DNA of 64,000 nucleotides, taken from positions 310,001 through 374,000 of the forward strand of contig CBDBIG010000002.1 of the NCBI GenBank assembly GCA_965205845.1, read 5' to 3'. Position numbers and translations under genes: made by a program. Position 1 is the stretch's first letter; every line of letters begins with the position of its first letter. The notes under the pieces are model-generated. The model searched no databases, had not been told where the DNA came from, and saw nothing but the letters and a program-made list of their open reading frames with translations. Of this stretch, positions 34,656 to 44,137 are shown in pieces. The stretch is from CBDBIG01 sp965205845 [NCBI: bacterium]. Its GTDB lineage: Bacteria > SAR324.

Positions 34656-37214
34656 ATGCGTGTCCCAACAAAGTGTGGCCTGGATGGTTTGAATGTTTTG
34701 GAGGTGGGCGAAGGTGTCAGTGCTGCCATGGCGGGGAAGATGCTGGCAGGTCTGGGTGCGCAGGTGGTCAAAATAGAAGCACCCAGCGGCGACCCCCTTC
34801 GTCATCAAGGCCCTTTTCGAGACGATAAAATCAACCCCGAGGCCAGCGGCAGTTTTTTGCTGCTTAACACCACCAAACGCAGCGTACAAGCAGATCTAAG
34901 CACTTCCCAGGGGCAAGCACGTTTGTGCACACTGCTTTCCCGTGCTGACATCCTCATTACCGATTTTTCCCCCGCAAAGCAGGCGGCTTTAGGCTTAGCC
35001 CAAACCACACTCCAAGCCCAATACCCTGCCCTTGTTGCGCTTTCGATCACCCCATTTGGGTTGCGTGGCCCCTACAGCCATTACAAAGCCGAGGACATTA
35101 CCCTCATTCATGGGAGTGGTTGGGGGTGGGTTACCCCTGGCAAAGGCTGCCCCATCGAACGCCCGCCCATTCGCCCTTTTGGGCGCCATGCCCAAACCCA
35201 AGCAGGCATTCATGGGGCCTGCCTAGCCCTTGCAGCCAGCATTGGCGCCAAACGCAGTGGGGTGGGTGAAGCCATTGATTTTTCGGCCTTGCAAGGGGTG
35301 AGTTTTTTGCTGGGGCGGCATTTTTCAACGTATGTCTACACCTTAAAAGCCGACCATCGGAGCGACCCTGCTTTGTATGAACCGATGAACATATACCCCT
35401 GCAAAGACGGCTATATTTTTATTATCTGCCCCGAGCAAAACCAGTTTGAGCGCCTGCTTGACTTGATGGGTCAACCCGAATGGGCGAGGGATGACGCTTT
35501 CCACGTGAGATCAAAACGCCTTAGCGTTTCACCACAAGTAAAGCAGCATTTGGCCCAGTGGACCAAGCAGCATAAGGCAGAAGAGCTGTTTCACCTGCTG
35601 CAAAAAGAAAAGGTGGGCGGCGGTGTGGTGTTTACCCCACAGCAAATTTCCCAACAGCCTCACCTACATGAGCGCGGTTTTTTTATGGAGCAATACCACT
35701 TTGTAGCGGGAAAACTCCTGCAATTAGGACCCCATAGCAGCCTTGAGCAGCCTTGGCATCGCCTTAGCCCCGCCCCATTATTGGGCGAGGCCAATAATGT
35801 CTCGGCACAAGCGTTGTTTAACCACACCCCCTTGCCAGACCAAGCCCAAAGTACCATTGCCGGCAGCCCACGTCATCGTTTTTTGGGTGAGGACAACCCC
35901 AATGGACTGGTGCGCTCAAAAAATGCTTCCAGTACGGCCTTGCAAAAAAATCCGCTTCCCTTAGAGGGTTTGCGCGTTTTAGATCTTTCCTGGGTGTGGG
36001 CAGGACCTCACTGCACCTTAATGCTGGCGCATCTGGGTGCCGAGGTGATTAAGGTAGAATCCTCAGGGCGCCTCGATTTAACCCGCCGTGCCGATATATT
36101 TCCCCACGATATGGAGCCAGGAAAAAACCGCAACGGCTATTTTAATCTCGTTAACCAATCGAAAAAAAGCATTGGGATTGACCTCACCAAAGAGGCTGGG
36201 CGAGACCTTGTCCGCCAATTGGCCAGCAAATGCGATGTGGTAATTAGCAATTTTGGTTACGGCGTGCTGCACAAACTGGGGCTTGACCCTCCGCGCATGA
36301 AGCAAATGAACCCGCGCATTATTCAAGTGATAATCTCGGCCTTTGGGCAAAGTGGGCCTTACAAGGCTTACACGGGCTATGGGCCGCTGTTTGGTCCTTT
36401 AGGTGGCATTTCAGCCCAAACAGGCTACGAGGAAGACGGCCTGCCCCAAGACCTGGCCGTGGCCTATGGAGACCCCAACGGTGGCGTGTATGCTGCCTTT
36501 GATTTGCTTTCCGCCTTGTGGGCGGGGCGTGTACATGGGCAATGGGGGCAGGTAATTGATGTTTCGATGTGGGAGGCCATACTACACACCAATGTCGACA
36601 GCTGGGCACGCTTTATGATGGGGCACGACGCAGCCACCCCCAGTGGCAATCGCGACCCTTACGGCGCACCCTGCAATCTATACTCCTGCCTTGGCGAGGA
36701 TGCACAGAACACCGATGCATGGGTGAGCGTGGCTGCCTTAGACGATACCAGTTGGCAGGGGCTGTGCAAAACGCTGAGCCAGCCTCAATGGGCTGGCGAT
36801 TCTCGCTTTGCCACTGCCAAACTCCGCAAAAGGTATGAGGCCGAGATAGATGCCGCGATCGAGGCCTTTTGTGCCAGCCGAACCCGTTGGCAGATTACCG
36901 AAATTTTCCAGGCAAATGGGGTGGCAGCACTACCCAGCCTGAGCGCTGAAGACCTTGTAAAAAATCCACACCTACAAGCGCGCCAAGCCTTTAACCAGCA
37001 CGACCACCCCGAGGTGGGTCCGCGTAGCATGCAAAATGCTCCGTGGCTGTTAAGCAACTGCCCCAACGGCCTTGGCCAAGCCGCCCCTTTGCTGGGGCAG
37101 CATACCGAACAGGTGTTGCAAAGCGTATTACGATTCGACAGCAGCAAGATTACCGCACTTAAAGCGAAAGGGGTGATTGAAAGCGCAAGCCCCCAGGCCA
37201 GCACTACCCCTTGA
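34656..37214 (+). CDS. Fused double CaiB/BaiF family III CoA-transferase
   Basis: Two family III CoA-transferase units sit in one 852-residue chain. Unit 1 (about 10-410) starts GLNVLEVGEGVSAAMAGKML and includes ALSITPFGLRGPY. Unit 2 (about 432-840) starts GLRVLDLSWVWAGPHCTLML and includes SAFGQSGPYKAYTGYG. In the family a catalytic Asp carries the CoA intermediate. Unit 2 keeps it (AYGDPNGGVYAAFDLL), but at the aligned position in unit 1 there is Gln (GRHAQTQAGIHGACLA). The enzyme may therefore use one active site per chain, with the first unit as a structural partner, since these proteins form interlocked dimers. The substrate is unknown; probably a carboxylic acid-CoA exchange. Confidence 0.88.
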   Translation: MRVPTKCGLDGLNVLEVGEGVSAAMAGKMLAGLGAQVVKIEAPSGDPLRHQGPFRDDKINPEASGSFLLLNTTKRSVQADLSTSQGQARLCTLLSRADILITDFSPAKQAALGLAQTTLQAQYPALVALSITPFGLRGPYSHYKAEDITLIHGSGWGWVTPGKGCPIERPPIRPFGRHAQTQAGIHGACLALAASIGAKRSGVGEAIDFSALQGVSFLLGRHFSTYVYTLKADHRSDPALYEPMNIYPCKDGYIFIICPEQNQFERLLDLMGQPEWARDDAFHVRSKRLSVSPQVKQHLAQWTKQHKAEELFHLLQKEKVGGGVVFTPQQISQQPHLHERGFFMEQYHFVAGKLLQLGPHSSLEQPWHRLSPAPLLGEANNVSAQALFNHTPLPDQAQSTIAGSPRHRFLGEDNPNGLVRSKNASSTALQKNPLPLEGLRVLDLSWVWAGPHCTLMLAHLGAEVIKVESSGRLDLTRRADIFPHDMEPGKNRNGYFNLVNQSKKSIGIDLTKEAGRDLVRQLASKCDVVISNFGYGVLHKLGLDPPRMKQMNPRIIQVIISAFGQSGPYKAYTGYGPLFGPLGGISAQTGYEEDGLPQDLAVAYGDPNGGVYAAFDLLSALWAGRVHGQWGQVIDVSMWEAILHTNVDSWARFMMGHDAATPSGNRDPYGAPCNLYSCLGEDAQNTDAWVSVAALDDTSWQGLCKTLSQPQWAGDSRFATAKLRKRYEAEIDAAIEAFCASRTRWQITEIFQANGVAALPSLSAEDLVKNPHLQARQAFNQHDHPEVGPRSMQNAPWLLSNCPNGLGQAAPLLGQHTEQVLQSVLRFDSSKITALKAKGVIESASPQASTTP

Positions 37215-37339
37215 AAAAAAGGCCTTTGGACCCAAGGTGGCGTGGGGGTTTGTGGTAAACACATCCAGCACAGCCTACCAACCCCCAATAGACACCTTCC
37301 TTTTTCAAAAAAAGAAACCTGTCACACAACGCTTACCCT

Positions 37340-37954
37340 TTAAAACCTGCGTAGAATGCTGGCACCAAAATTGCTATTTGTGACGTCTCCGCCCTCAGCA
37401 ACGGGAAAACGCATCCTGCGCAATGCAAGGCGCAATAACCATTTTTCACGCATTTTATACGACAATCCCACCCCAAAATGGTTTCCCCGGCCGGATCTTT
37501 CCACGAGTCCGGTTACGGAACCAGCTTTGGCGCGAAACTCTACAGATATGCTGTCAAGGCCAGCAATCAAGAAAGCACTGAGGTCCTCTCTCAAGGTTAG
37601 GTGTGGCTGCACTTCCAGTAAAGTCAAGGTGTACTTCAAGGTTGTATCTACAAAAACGGGAACGGGAACTGGTATCGGATCGACGACGATCAGCACCTTT
37701 TTGCGCCCTTCACCAGTATGATATTGGCCTTCAAAGGTGATGGGTGTTTCTCCCGCCATCACACTCGTGCCTAGGATGAGAGGAGCATTGGTATTTTTGT
37801 TTTGGAAGGCATCACGATCCTCTTCAGATAAGCCAAAGGTGTGGTGATGGATACCTGTGCCAAAATAATGACTTTGTGAAAATGCAGCACTCACCCAGCC
37901 AATAAGGATGAAAACACACAGACAAGAGAGACTAACCTTTAATTTTTGATGCAT
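37340..37954 (-). CDS. Outer-membrane beta-barrel-like protein
   Basis: The 204-residue protein has a signal peptide (SLSCLCVFILIGWVSAAFSQ) and then alternating polar/hydrophobic strands typical of a small barrel, ending LRLALRRMRF ... GASILRRF with the C-terminal Phe used for BAM recognition. A proline-valine run (PIPVPVPVFVD) sits at about residues 93-103. The architecture fits an OmpX/OmpW-like eight-strand barrel, but no specific family is recognised. It is a single gene convergent with the CoA-transferase. Confidence 0.65.
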   Translation of the reverse strand: MHQKLKVSLSCLCVFILIGWVSAAFSQSHYFGTGIHHHTFGLSEEDRDAFQNKNTNAPLILGTSVMAGETPITFEGQYHTGEGRKKVLIVVDPIPVPVPVFVDTTLKYTLTLLEVQPHLTLREDLSAFLIAGLDSISVEFRAKAGSVTGLVERSGRGNHFGVGLSYKMREKWLLRLALRRMRFPVAEGGDVTNSNFGASILRRF

Positions 37955-38028
37955 GGGGAAGGTACGCTTTCATTTGAAGAATAGAGATTTATGATTTTTA
38001 GAGCTTTTAAGGTATTAGACGTGCTCGT

Positions 38029-38347
38029 GTGTGCCACCTAGCATCCTTATTATGTCAAGAAAAAATTACGGCTGGATACGCAAAAGCTGTAGGAAGCGTT
38101 TTACGTGACACCCGTAAGAGTGCTGGGCTATCGCAAGAGGCATTAGGATTTGAATGCGGGATTGCACAGGTGCTGATCAGCCGCATGGAAAGAGGGGTGG
38201 CTTTGCCTTCGATACACACGCTTTACAGCAATAGCAAAGGTGCTAAAAGTGCCCACCTGGGAATTGGTAAAAGGGGCTGAAATGAGGCTTGAACTTGTGG
38301 AAAGGGGGGAAAACCCAGCTTGCTTTAAGGATGATGAAATCAGGTAG
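38029..38347 (+). pseudogene. XRE-type HTH regulator with a frameshift
   Basis: The first frame (83 codons) has a clear Cro/CI-type helix-turn-helix: VLRDTRKSAGLSQEALGFEC, then a recognition-helix region reading GIAQVLISRMERGVALPSI. After IHTL it goes off-frame to an early stop. One base along, the natural continuation is found, FTAIAKVLKVPTWELVKGA, continuing to KDDEIR and a stop at 38345-38347. A single-base indel near 38222 therefore breaks the gene, or is a sequence error. Its targets are unknown; the adh array follows within 100 bases. Confidence 0.72.
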
Positions 38348-38438
38348 TCCAACGTATCATTTGTAAAAGACATCTTCGAACGAAGGCACGCACCATCATG
38401 TGAGCGATGGAGAGGCACCGTTTTTCCCAAAGGCCCCA

Positions 38439-39235
38439 GCAAAGCACCTTCTAAAATGAAACGGCAATTTTGCGTGTGCCATCGCCAGCGGTATTGCGCA
38501 AGGCTCATGCCTTTTTCCAATCCCCTCAATGGGGACGATGAATAGGATGCTCTAGCAAAGCACCTTCTAAAATGAAACGGCAATTTTGCGTGCGCCATCG
38601 CCAGCGGTATCGCGCAAGGTTCATCCCTTTTTCCAATCCCCTCAATGGGGACGATGAATAGGATGCTCTAGCAAAGCACCTTCTAAAATGAAACGGTAAT
38701 TTTGCGTGCGCCATCGCCAGCGGTATCGCGCAAGGCTCATGCCTTTTTCCAATCCCCTCAAGATGAATAGGATGCTCTAGCAAAGCACCTTCTAAAATGA
38801 AACGGTAATTTTGCGTGCGCCATCGCCAGCGGTATCGCGCAAGGCTCATGCCTTTTTCCAATCCCCTCAAGATGAATAGGATGCTCTAGCAAAGCACCTT
38901 CTAAAATGAAACGGCAATTTTGCGTGCGCCATCGCCAGCGGTATCGCGCAAGGCTCATGCCTTTTTCCAATCCCCTCAATGGGGACGATGAATAGGATGC
39001 TCTAGCAAAGCACCTTCTAAAATGAAACGGCAATTTTGCGTGCGCCATCGCCAGCGGTATCGCGCAAGGCTCATGCCTTTTTCCAATCCCCTCAATGGGG
39101 ACGATGAATAGGATGCTCTAGCAAAGCACCTTCTAAAATGAAACGGCAATTTTGCGTGCGCCATCGTTGCGGTATTGCGCAAGGTTCATGCCTTTTTGAA
39201 TCCCCTCAATGGGGACGGTGTGAGATACCATTTTT
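38439..39235. repeat. 116-bp tandem array copied from the 3' end of adh
   Basis: Seven units start at 38439, 38555, 38671, 38780, 38889, 39005 and 39121 (period 116; two units of 109 lack seven bases). The last unit is the genuine adh 3' end. On the minus strand each unit repeats about the last 25 codons of adh plus some downstream bases. All copies share a frameshift relative to adh (GGAAAAAGG in place of CAAAAAGG) and other changes, and they are more like each other than like adh, so they were amplified after diverging. Confidence 0.92.
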
Positions 39236-40128
39236 GAGACATCGATTTGGCCCGTTGCAATGATGTCCAAGGCCATTTTGAAGGAGACGCGATCGTGCTC
39301 ATGCTGGGTGCCATAAATGGAATTGGCCCGCAGTTTTTTGCGAAAGAAATCGTGATAGTTAAACCTGACGGGTTCGCGGGTGTCGGGAAGGCCAAACAGC
39401 AGCAAGTCGCCGTTTTCGCGGGCTAAATCCACCGACTGCAGCAAACTCTTCTGGCGCCCCACGGCCTCAATTACGTAGTCGGCACCTTGGCCATTGGTGT
39501 GCTCCATCACGGCTTCACGCACATTGCCGCCATCGTCATCGTCGGCTTTGAGGGCTACGTCGGCCCCCGTAAGGTGCGCCACCGCCAAACGTGCCTCCGA
39601 TTTGTCGGACACAATCACCTTGGCCGCCCCCATACGCTTGGCCATGTAACCAAAAAACACCCCCGCAGAACCCTGCCCCATCACCATTACGGTTTTGCCC
39701 ACCATATCGGCGGGGTCTTTGCGCAGGGCAAAAATGGTGGTGCCCATTTGTTGTGCCATCAGCAGGTCCATCATGGGGCCATTGTAATGGGGCAGTGGAA
39801 CGCACAGGTTGCCTGGAAGGGTTTGGTATTCGGCAAAGCAACCGCTGTGGGGGCCCACTGGGCAAGTGAGCACCTTGGCACCCACTTGAAGTGCTGGGTA
39901 TTTGCTTTCAACAACCTCGCCCAAGCCTTCATGCCCCGGAAATCCCGGACGCCTGTGCTGGGGCTCAAGGTAGAACATGCCGTCGAACACCACGTGCAAG
40001 TCGCTGCCACAAATGGCTGCCAATTCGGTTTTAACCAACACATCGCCATCTTCCAAGGCAACCATTTCCGCTTGCTGGCATTCCATTTTGCCTTTATCCA
40101 CTAAAATTGCAGCGCGCATTGTTGCCAT
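39133..40128 (-). CDS. Zinc-binding alcohol dehydrogenase (MDR superfamily)
   Basis: A 331-residue medium-chain dehydrogenase. The catalytic zinc site is present as ICGSDLHV (Cys) and GFPGHEGLGEV (His, Glu), and the Rossmann NAD(P) motif is VMVMGQGSAGVFFGYMAKR. The four-cysteine structural zinc loop of classical alcohol dehydrogenases is missing. The substrate cannot be inferred. The protein ends IQKGMNLAQYRNDGARKIAV followed by SF, the part copied repeatedly in the downstream array. Confidence 0.88.
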   Translation of the reverse strand: MATMRAAILVDKGKMECQQAEMVALEDGDVLVKTELAAICGSDLHVVFDGMFYLEPQHRRPGFPGHEGLGEVVESKYPALQVGAKVLTCPVGPHSGCFAEYQTLPGNLCVPLPHYNGPMMDLLMAQQMGTTIFALRKDPADMVGKTVMVMGQGSAGVFFGYMAKRMGAAKVIVSDKSEARLAVAHLTGADVALKADDDDGGNVREAVMEHTNGQGADYVIEAVGRQKSLLQSVDLARENGDLLLFGLPDTREPVRFNYHDFFRKKLRANSIYGTQHEHDRVSFKMALDIIATGQIDVSKMVSHTVPIEGIQKGMNLAQYRNDGARKIAVSF

Positions 40129-40470
40129 GGGGTTCCTAACAGGATTCCTTTTTGTGGGGTTATTTGCAAGTTGCGCTATTGCCCGCGGGAGGCTTTCTGC
40201 GCTTCCTTAAAAGCTGAGTAGGGTTATGGTGGGGCAAGGACCGCAATGGAGAACTAGCATAACCCTGCTATAGGAGTAAAGGTCAAACACCCATATTTTT
40301 TTGGCGCTTGAGCATTTTTGTTGTCATCTCTGCTTTTCTCCCTCACGACGTGAGCGTATTCATTTTAACAAATTGTAGATTACAAGTTCACCCAGTGCTC
40401 TTAGAAGGAAACACTCGCCTTTGTCAACCTCTTGTATAATGTGCTAGTGGCCTATGAACCTTTGACATTT

Positions 40471-40741
40471 ATGGAAGCCCTGGGCAGGGAGTTGCAATTT
40501 CACCTTAAAGCGCCAAAAGATGATGCAAATAGACCTCGCAGAAGTTTGCGGTAAAACGCGTACTTCGCATCAGCAAAATTGAAACGGGCAAGAGTGGGGA
40601 CCTCAGATTGCTACCCTGCGCTGCATTACGGCCCTTATAGGGAATTCGCCTGAGCAGCGTAATTTTACAAGCAAAAGGGGCGACGAAGCATCAACCTTAG
40701 GCTGGGCAGACATGCCCTTTGCTTGGCTGTCTTGCGCTTGA
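40471..40741 (+). pseudogene. Decayed XRE-type HTH regulator
   Basis: In an otherwise empty 800-base gap, pieces of a Cro/CI helix-turn-helix protein are readable in different frames: MEALGRELQFHLK, then RQKMMQIDLAEVCGKTRT, then RISKIETGKSG, then PQIATLRCITALIGNSPEQR running to the stop at 40739-40741. Joined in order these give a coherent domain (scaffold helix, turn helix, recognition helix with SKIETGK). At least two or three indels separate them, so no functional protein is made. The remaining DNA of the gap (40129-40470 and 40742-40931) shows nothing recognisable. Confidence 0.65.
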
Positions 40742-40931
40742 GCCACCCCAACCCTTGCTGCTTTTTTGCCCTATCCCAACTGGCCTAATTGGGTAATCAT
40801 GTGATAGCGTTCGGCGTCTCGAAACGCGTACTTCGAATCAAGCAATCGGTTTGAGATGTTTGGGTTGGATGCTTGTTTGGGGTTAAGAGGTTGTTTCATT
40901 TTGATCGATACATAAGGCAGGGCAAAATACG

Positions 40932-41846
40932 ATGGGCATGTTAGACGGCAAAACGGCGATTATCACGGGGGCGGGTCAAGGCATTGGCAAGGCTGTTGCG
41001 TTGGGGATGGCACAGGCCGGGGCCAATGTTGTTGTGAACGATATTGGGGCCTCGCTCGACGGGAAAAAAGAAGACAAAGGCCTCGCCGAAACCGTGGTGA
41101 ATGCCATTCAAGCAGCAGGGGGCAAGGCCGTGAGCAACACCGATTCCGTGGCTGAATTTTCAGGGGCGGGGCGCATGGTACAACAAGCCATGGACAGCTT
41201 TGGCGACCTCCACATTGTGGTCAACAACGCGGGTATTTTGCGCGACAGAATGTTGCATAAAATGTCTCCCGATGATTGGCATGCCGTGGTGGGCGTGCAT
41301 TTGGGCGGGCATTTTAACGTCTGCCGTGCGTCCATCAATCATTTTCGCGAAAAAGGCTATGGACGCATTGTCAACTTTACCTCGACCTCGGGTATTGTGG
41401 GCAACCTGGGCCAAACCAACTATGGGGCGGCAAAAATGGGTATTTTTGCCTTTACACGCATTTTGGCACTGGAAACCATGCGCTATGACATCTGCGTGAA
41501 CGCCATTGCTCCCTTTGCGTTTACTCGCATGACCGACTCGGTCCCCGTAAAAGACGAACTTGGCAGAGCAAAGCGTGAACGCACCATGAAAATGCGCGTG
41601 GAGGACATTGCACCTTTGGCCGTGTATTTAAGTTCGGCTCAGGCTAAAGGGGTTACGGGGCAGATTTTTGGGGCGCGTGCCTCGGAAATTATCTTGTTTA
41701 GTCAACCACGTCCGCAGCGCTCGGTACATAAAAACGGCGGTTGGTCCCCTGAAGAAGTGGGTGCTTCGGCCATGAAAGCACTCAAACCCTTTTTCGAGGA
41801 ACCCAAAGTGTCTGCCCAAGTGTTTCCTTACGATCCCTTGGTGTAG
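40932..41846 (+). CDS. Short-chain dehydrogenase/reductase, hydroxyacyl-CoA type
   Basis: A classical SDR: cofactor motif TGAGQGIGKAVALGMAQAG, NNAG motif (VVNNAGILRD), catalytic Ser in FTSTSG and YxxxK in NYGAAKMG. The tail after residue 240 (QIFGARASEIILFSQPRPQR, then FPYDPLV) resembles the bacterial homologues of the peroxisomal multifunctional enzyme dehydrogenase part, suggesting oxidation of 3-hydroxyacyl-CoA. Substrate not certain. The DNA encoding its last residues (AQVFPYDPLV) is repeated downstream. Confidence 0.88.
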   Translation: MGMLDGKTAIITGAGQGIGKAVALGMAQAGANVVVNDIGASLDGKKEDKGLAETVVNAIQAAGGKAVSNTDSVAEFSGAGRMVQQAMDSFGDLHIVVNNAGILRDRMLHKMSPDDWHAVVGVHLGGHFNVCRASINHFREKGYGRIVNFTSTSGIVGNLGQTNYGAAKMGIFAFTRILALETMRYDICVNAIAPFAFTRMTDSVPVKDELGRAKRERTMKMRVEDIAPLAVYLSSAQAKGVTGQIFGARASEIILFSQPRPQRSVHKNGGWSPEEVGASAMKALKPFFEEPKVSAQVFPYDPLV

Positions 41847-42137
41847 GCCCCGCTAGATTTTTTGGCTTCCGACTGTGACCCTCAAAAAAGTGGCTTGCCC
41901 AAGTGTTTCCTTACGATCCCTTGGTGTAGGCCCCGCTAGATTTTTTGGCTTCCGACTGTGACCCTCAAAAAAGTGGCTTGCCCAAGTGTTTCCTTACGAT
42001 CCCTTGGTGTAGGCCCCGCTAGATTTTTTGGCTTCCGACTGTGACCCTCAAAAAAGTGGCTTGCCCAAGTGTTTCCTTACGATCCCTTGGTGTAGGCCCC
42101 GCTAGATTTTTTGGCTTCCGACTGTGACCCTCAAAAA
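41814..42137. repeat. 83-bp tandem array copied from the 3' end of the SDR gene
   Basis: Four units begin at 41814, 41897, 41980 and 42063, a constant period of 83 bases and nearly identical. The first is the real SDR end including its stop, then each copy repeats the last 11 codons, the stop and about 48 downstream bases. Facing tracts tttttt and aaaaaa in the unit could pair into a short stem on either strand. Confidence 0.93.
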
Positions 42138-42316
42138 ATGGTGCGCTTTTGACACAGCACGTTTTCCGTGATTTCACAGCCATGGGGGCGTGTATCAGTC
42201 CCCAGATGAGCATCGCCCAAAAACCATGCTCACCTGGTTGTTTTGGCAAGGTTTTCTGCCAACATCGTGGGAATCGATTTAGCCCACAATGGTGGCGGGT
42301 GGAACGCCTTGTTTTT

Positions 42317-43873
42317 TTAAGGTTTGGCGCGATGCTCAATGATCAAGAGTTGACGATACACATCGGGCGCGATGCGCGCATCACTTCTGTCGTAAGCAAA
42401 AATTAAACTCTCCATCTGTGACGCGTGTTGGCCACGTAAAGCGCTCGCCACAATATGGTTGGTACGGGTAGGAATGATGCCGCGCCACTCAGTTTGGGCA
42501 TCTTCTTCCCAAAAGCCGCTCTTTTTCCCCCAATGGATGCCTAGTGTGTTGGTTTTTTTGGAGAGCAGCAACTCGTCATGGCCGTCCCCGTTAAGGTCAG
42601 CAAATAAAATGGTGGGCTGGTGGGTTAAAGAGATGTTAACATCGTACTTGCGTACGGCGTTGGGCTCACGCGCGTAACGTCCGTTTTTTCCCATCAGACG
42701 ATACAACGCCTCGCCGCTGAATTTGCGTGCGATAAGCCCTTTTACCAAATCCCAAAACCCAATGTCTACCTGGACAACCGCCAGGTCTGTCAAACCATCC
42801 GCATTAAAATCATCCAAAATGGGGAAACCGACCCCTTGGGAGATGAAAATTTGATCTGGAATATGCCCAAAGGCAAGGCCTTTTGCATCCCTTTTTTGGC
42901 CATAGTACACAGCGGTACTCATCCGCGATTCGAACACCTTTTTGCCACGCATAATTTTGTATACAATCAGGTCCAACACCCCATCCCCATTGAGGTCGCC
43001 AGCCCTTGCCAGGTTCACATGGGGGCGCTTGTGCTTTTTGGGGTCAAAAGGTTTTACGGGTTCAACATCAACGCTCAGCACCCCTTGCGCCGCAGGCTTT
43101 CCACCTTTACCTAGGGGTTGAATGACCACAACCCCATCATTGAACAACAAAATATCCTTCCAGCCTACCCCATCGACATCCACCAAGCGCACATCAGGCC
43201 AGCGGATCCAATGAATCCACTGATTCGAGGGTGTCCCTTTGTAAAGGGTAGCGTATTCCCCACCTTGAACGCGTAAATCGGCAACCATGCCACCTTGAGG
43301 ACCGAAAATACGCAGCAAGAGCACACCATCGTACAAAGGCAAAAGGCCCTCGGCCAAGCCATCGCCCGATAGGTCTTGTAACATACGAATGCGCTGCGCG
43401 GCTTTGTGGATAGGAGGCCCGCGCAATGCAGGCAGATTGATGCGAGCGGTGGGTTGAAAAAAACCCTTTTCCCACGCCCACAAATGCAGTTCCCCAGGGG
43501 TGGCAAACACCAAAGAAGGTCCGTAAGCGGTATGCCCCGCATCCATAAACAGCACGCGTTTGGGTAAGGAAGCCTTGGCTGCCGCCTGGGCTTGCCATGT
43601 GTTTCCTTGACGCTTAAATAGTTCAAGGGAATGCGCAAAACTTCTATCTGCGAGGCGTTCTACCTCGAGCACCAGCATTTCTGCTTGGCCGTCTTGTTCA
43701 ATGTCGATGGACACAACGCTGCCAAGCTCCTGGGTTAAAGGCAATCTATAACTTGTAAAGTTTGGGTTTGCCTCCGTTTTTTGGGCAAAAGCCGTGCAAA
43801 AATCCAACACAAAAAGCGCACACCATACTGCTGGGATGCTTGCTAAAAAACGTTTTGTGAACCCATTTAGCAT
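42317..43873 (-). CDS. Exported FG-GAP/VCBS (integrin-alpha-like) repeat protein
   Basis: From ATG 43873 the product is 518 residues (the frame extends to 43921; a GGGG lies just before 43873). It begins with a signal peptide (RFLASIPAVWCALFVLDF). It contains several calcium-binding FG-GAP/VCBS loops: DLNGDGVLDLIVYK, DDFNADGLTDLAVVQVD, FADLNGDGHDELLLSK and the looser SIDIEQDGQAEMLVLE. These make a beta-propeller outside the cytoplasm. The function is unknown; such proteins often bind carbohydrates, proteins or surfaces. It lies convergent to the SDR gene. Confidence 0.82.
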   Translation of the reverse strand: MLNGFTKRFLASIPAVWCALFVLDFCTAFAQKTEANPNFTSYRLPLTQELGSVVSIDIEQDGQAEMLVLEVERLADRSFAHSLELFKRQGNTWQAQAAAKASLPKRVLFMDAGHTAYGPSLVFATPGELHLWAWEKGFFQPTARINLPALRGPPIHKAAQRIRMLQDLSGDGLAEGLLPLYDGVLLLRIFGPQGGMVADLRVQGGEYATLYKGTPSNQWIHWIRWPDVRLVDVDGVGWKDILLFNDGVVVIQPLGKGGKPAAQGVLSVDVEPVKPFDPKKHKRPHVNLARAGDLNGDGVLDLIVYKIMRGKKVFESRMSTAVYYGQKRDAKGLAFGHIPDQIFISQGVGFPILDDFNADGLTDLAVVQVDIGFWDLVKGLIARKFSGEALYRLMGKNGRYAREPNAVRKYDVNISLTHQPTILFADLNGDGHDELLLSKKTNTLGIHWGKKSGFWEEDAQTEWRGIIPTRTNHIVASALRGQHASQMESLIFAYDRSDARIAPDVYRQLLIIEHRAKP

Positions 43874-44137
43874 GGGTCTACCCCATTTTAAAATCATGGC
43901 ATTCCTTACTGGCACGTACAAAAAAATTGAGTTTGAACCGAAAAGTAACGATAATCACAAAGGTGTTGCAGGCAGGAGACACGTCAAAAACAAAAGCCAA
44001 ACGCAGATATACCACAGGCAGTTCACAAATTTTTCGTTATTTTCCCTCCTTCATAGGCGAAATATGCTTTAATCGTGAAGGGTGCCTGGGCTTTAAGGGG
44101 GTGCCCTCCAAAAGGGGGGAGTTTGCCGAATAGATTG

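Noticed and set aside
38439-39235. Evenly spaced repeats resembling a CRISPR array
   Set aside because: Units are contiguous, 109-116 bases, with no variable spacers, and the last unit is the coding end of adh. The other arrays likewise have no spacers and no cas genes nearby.
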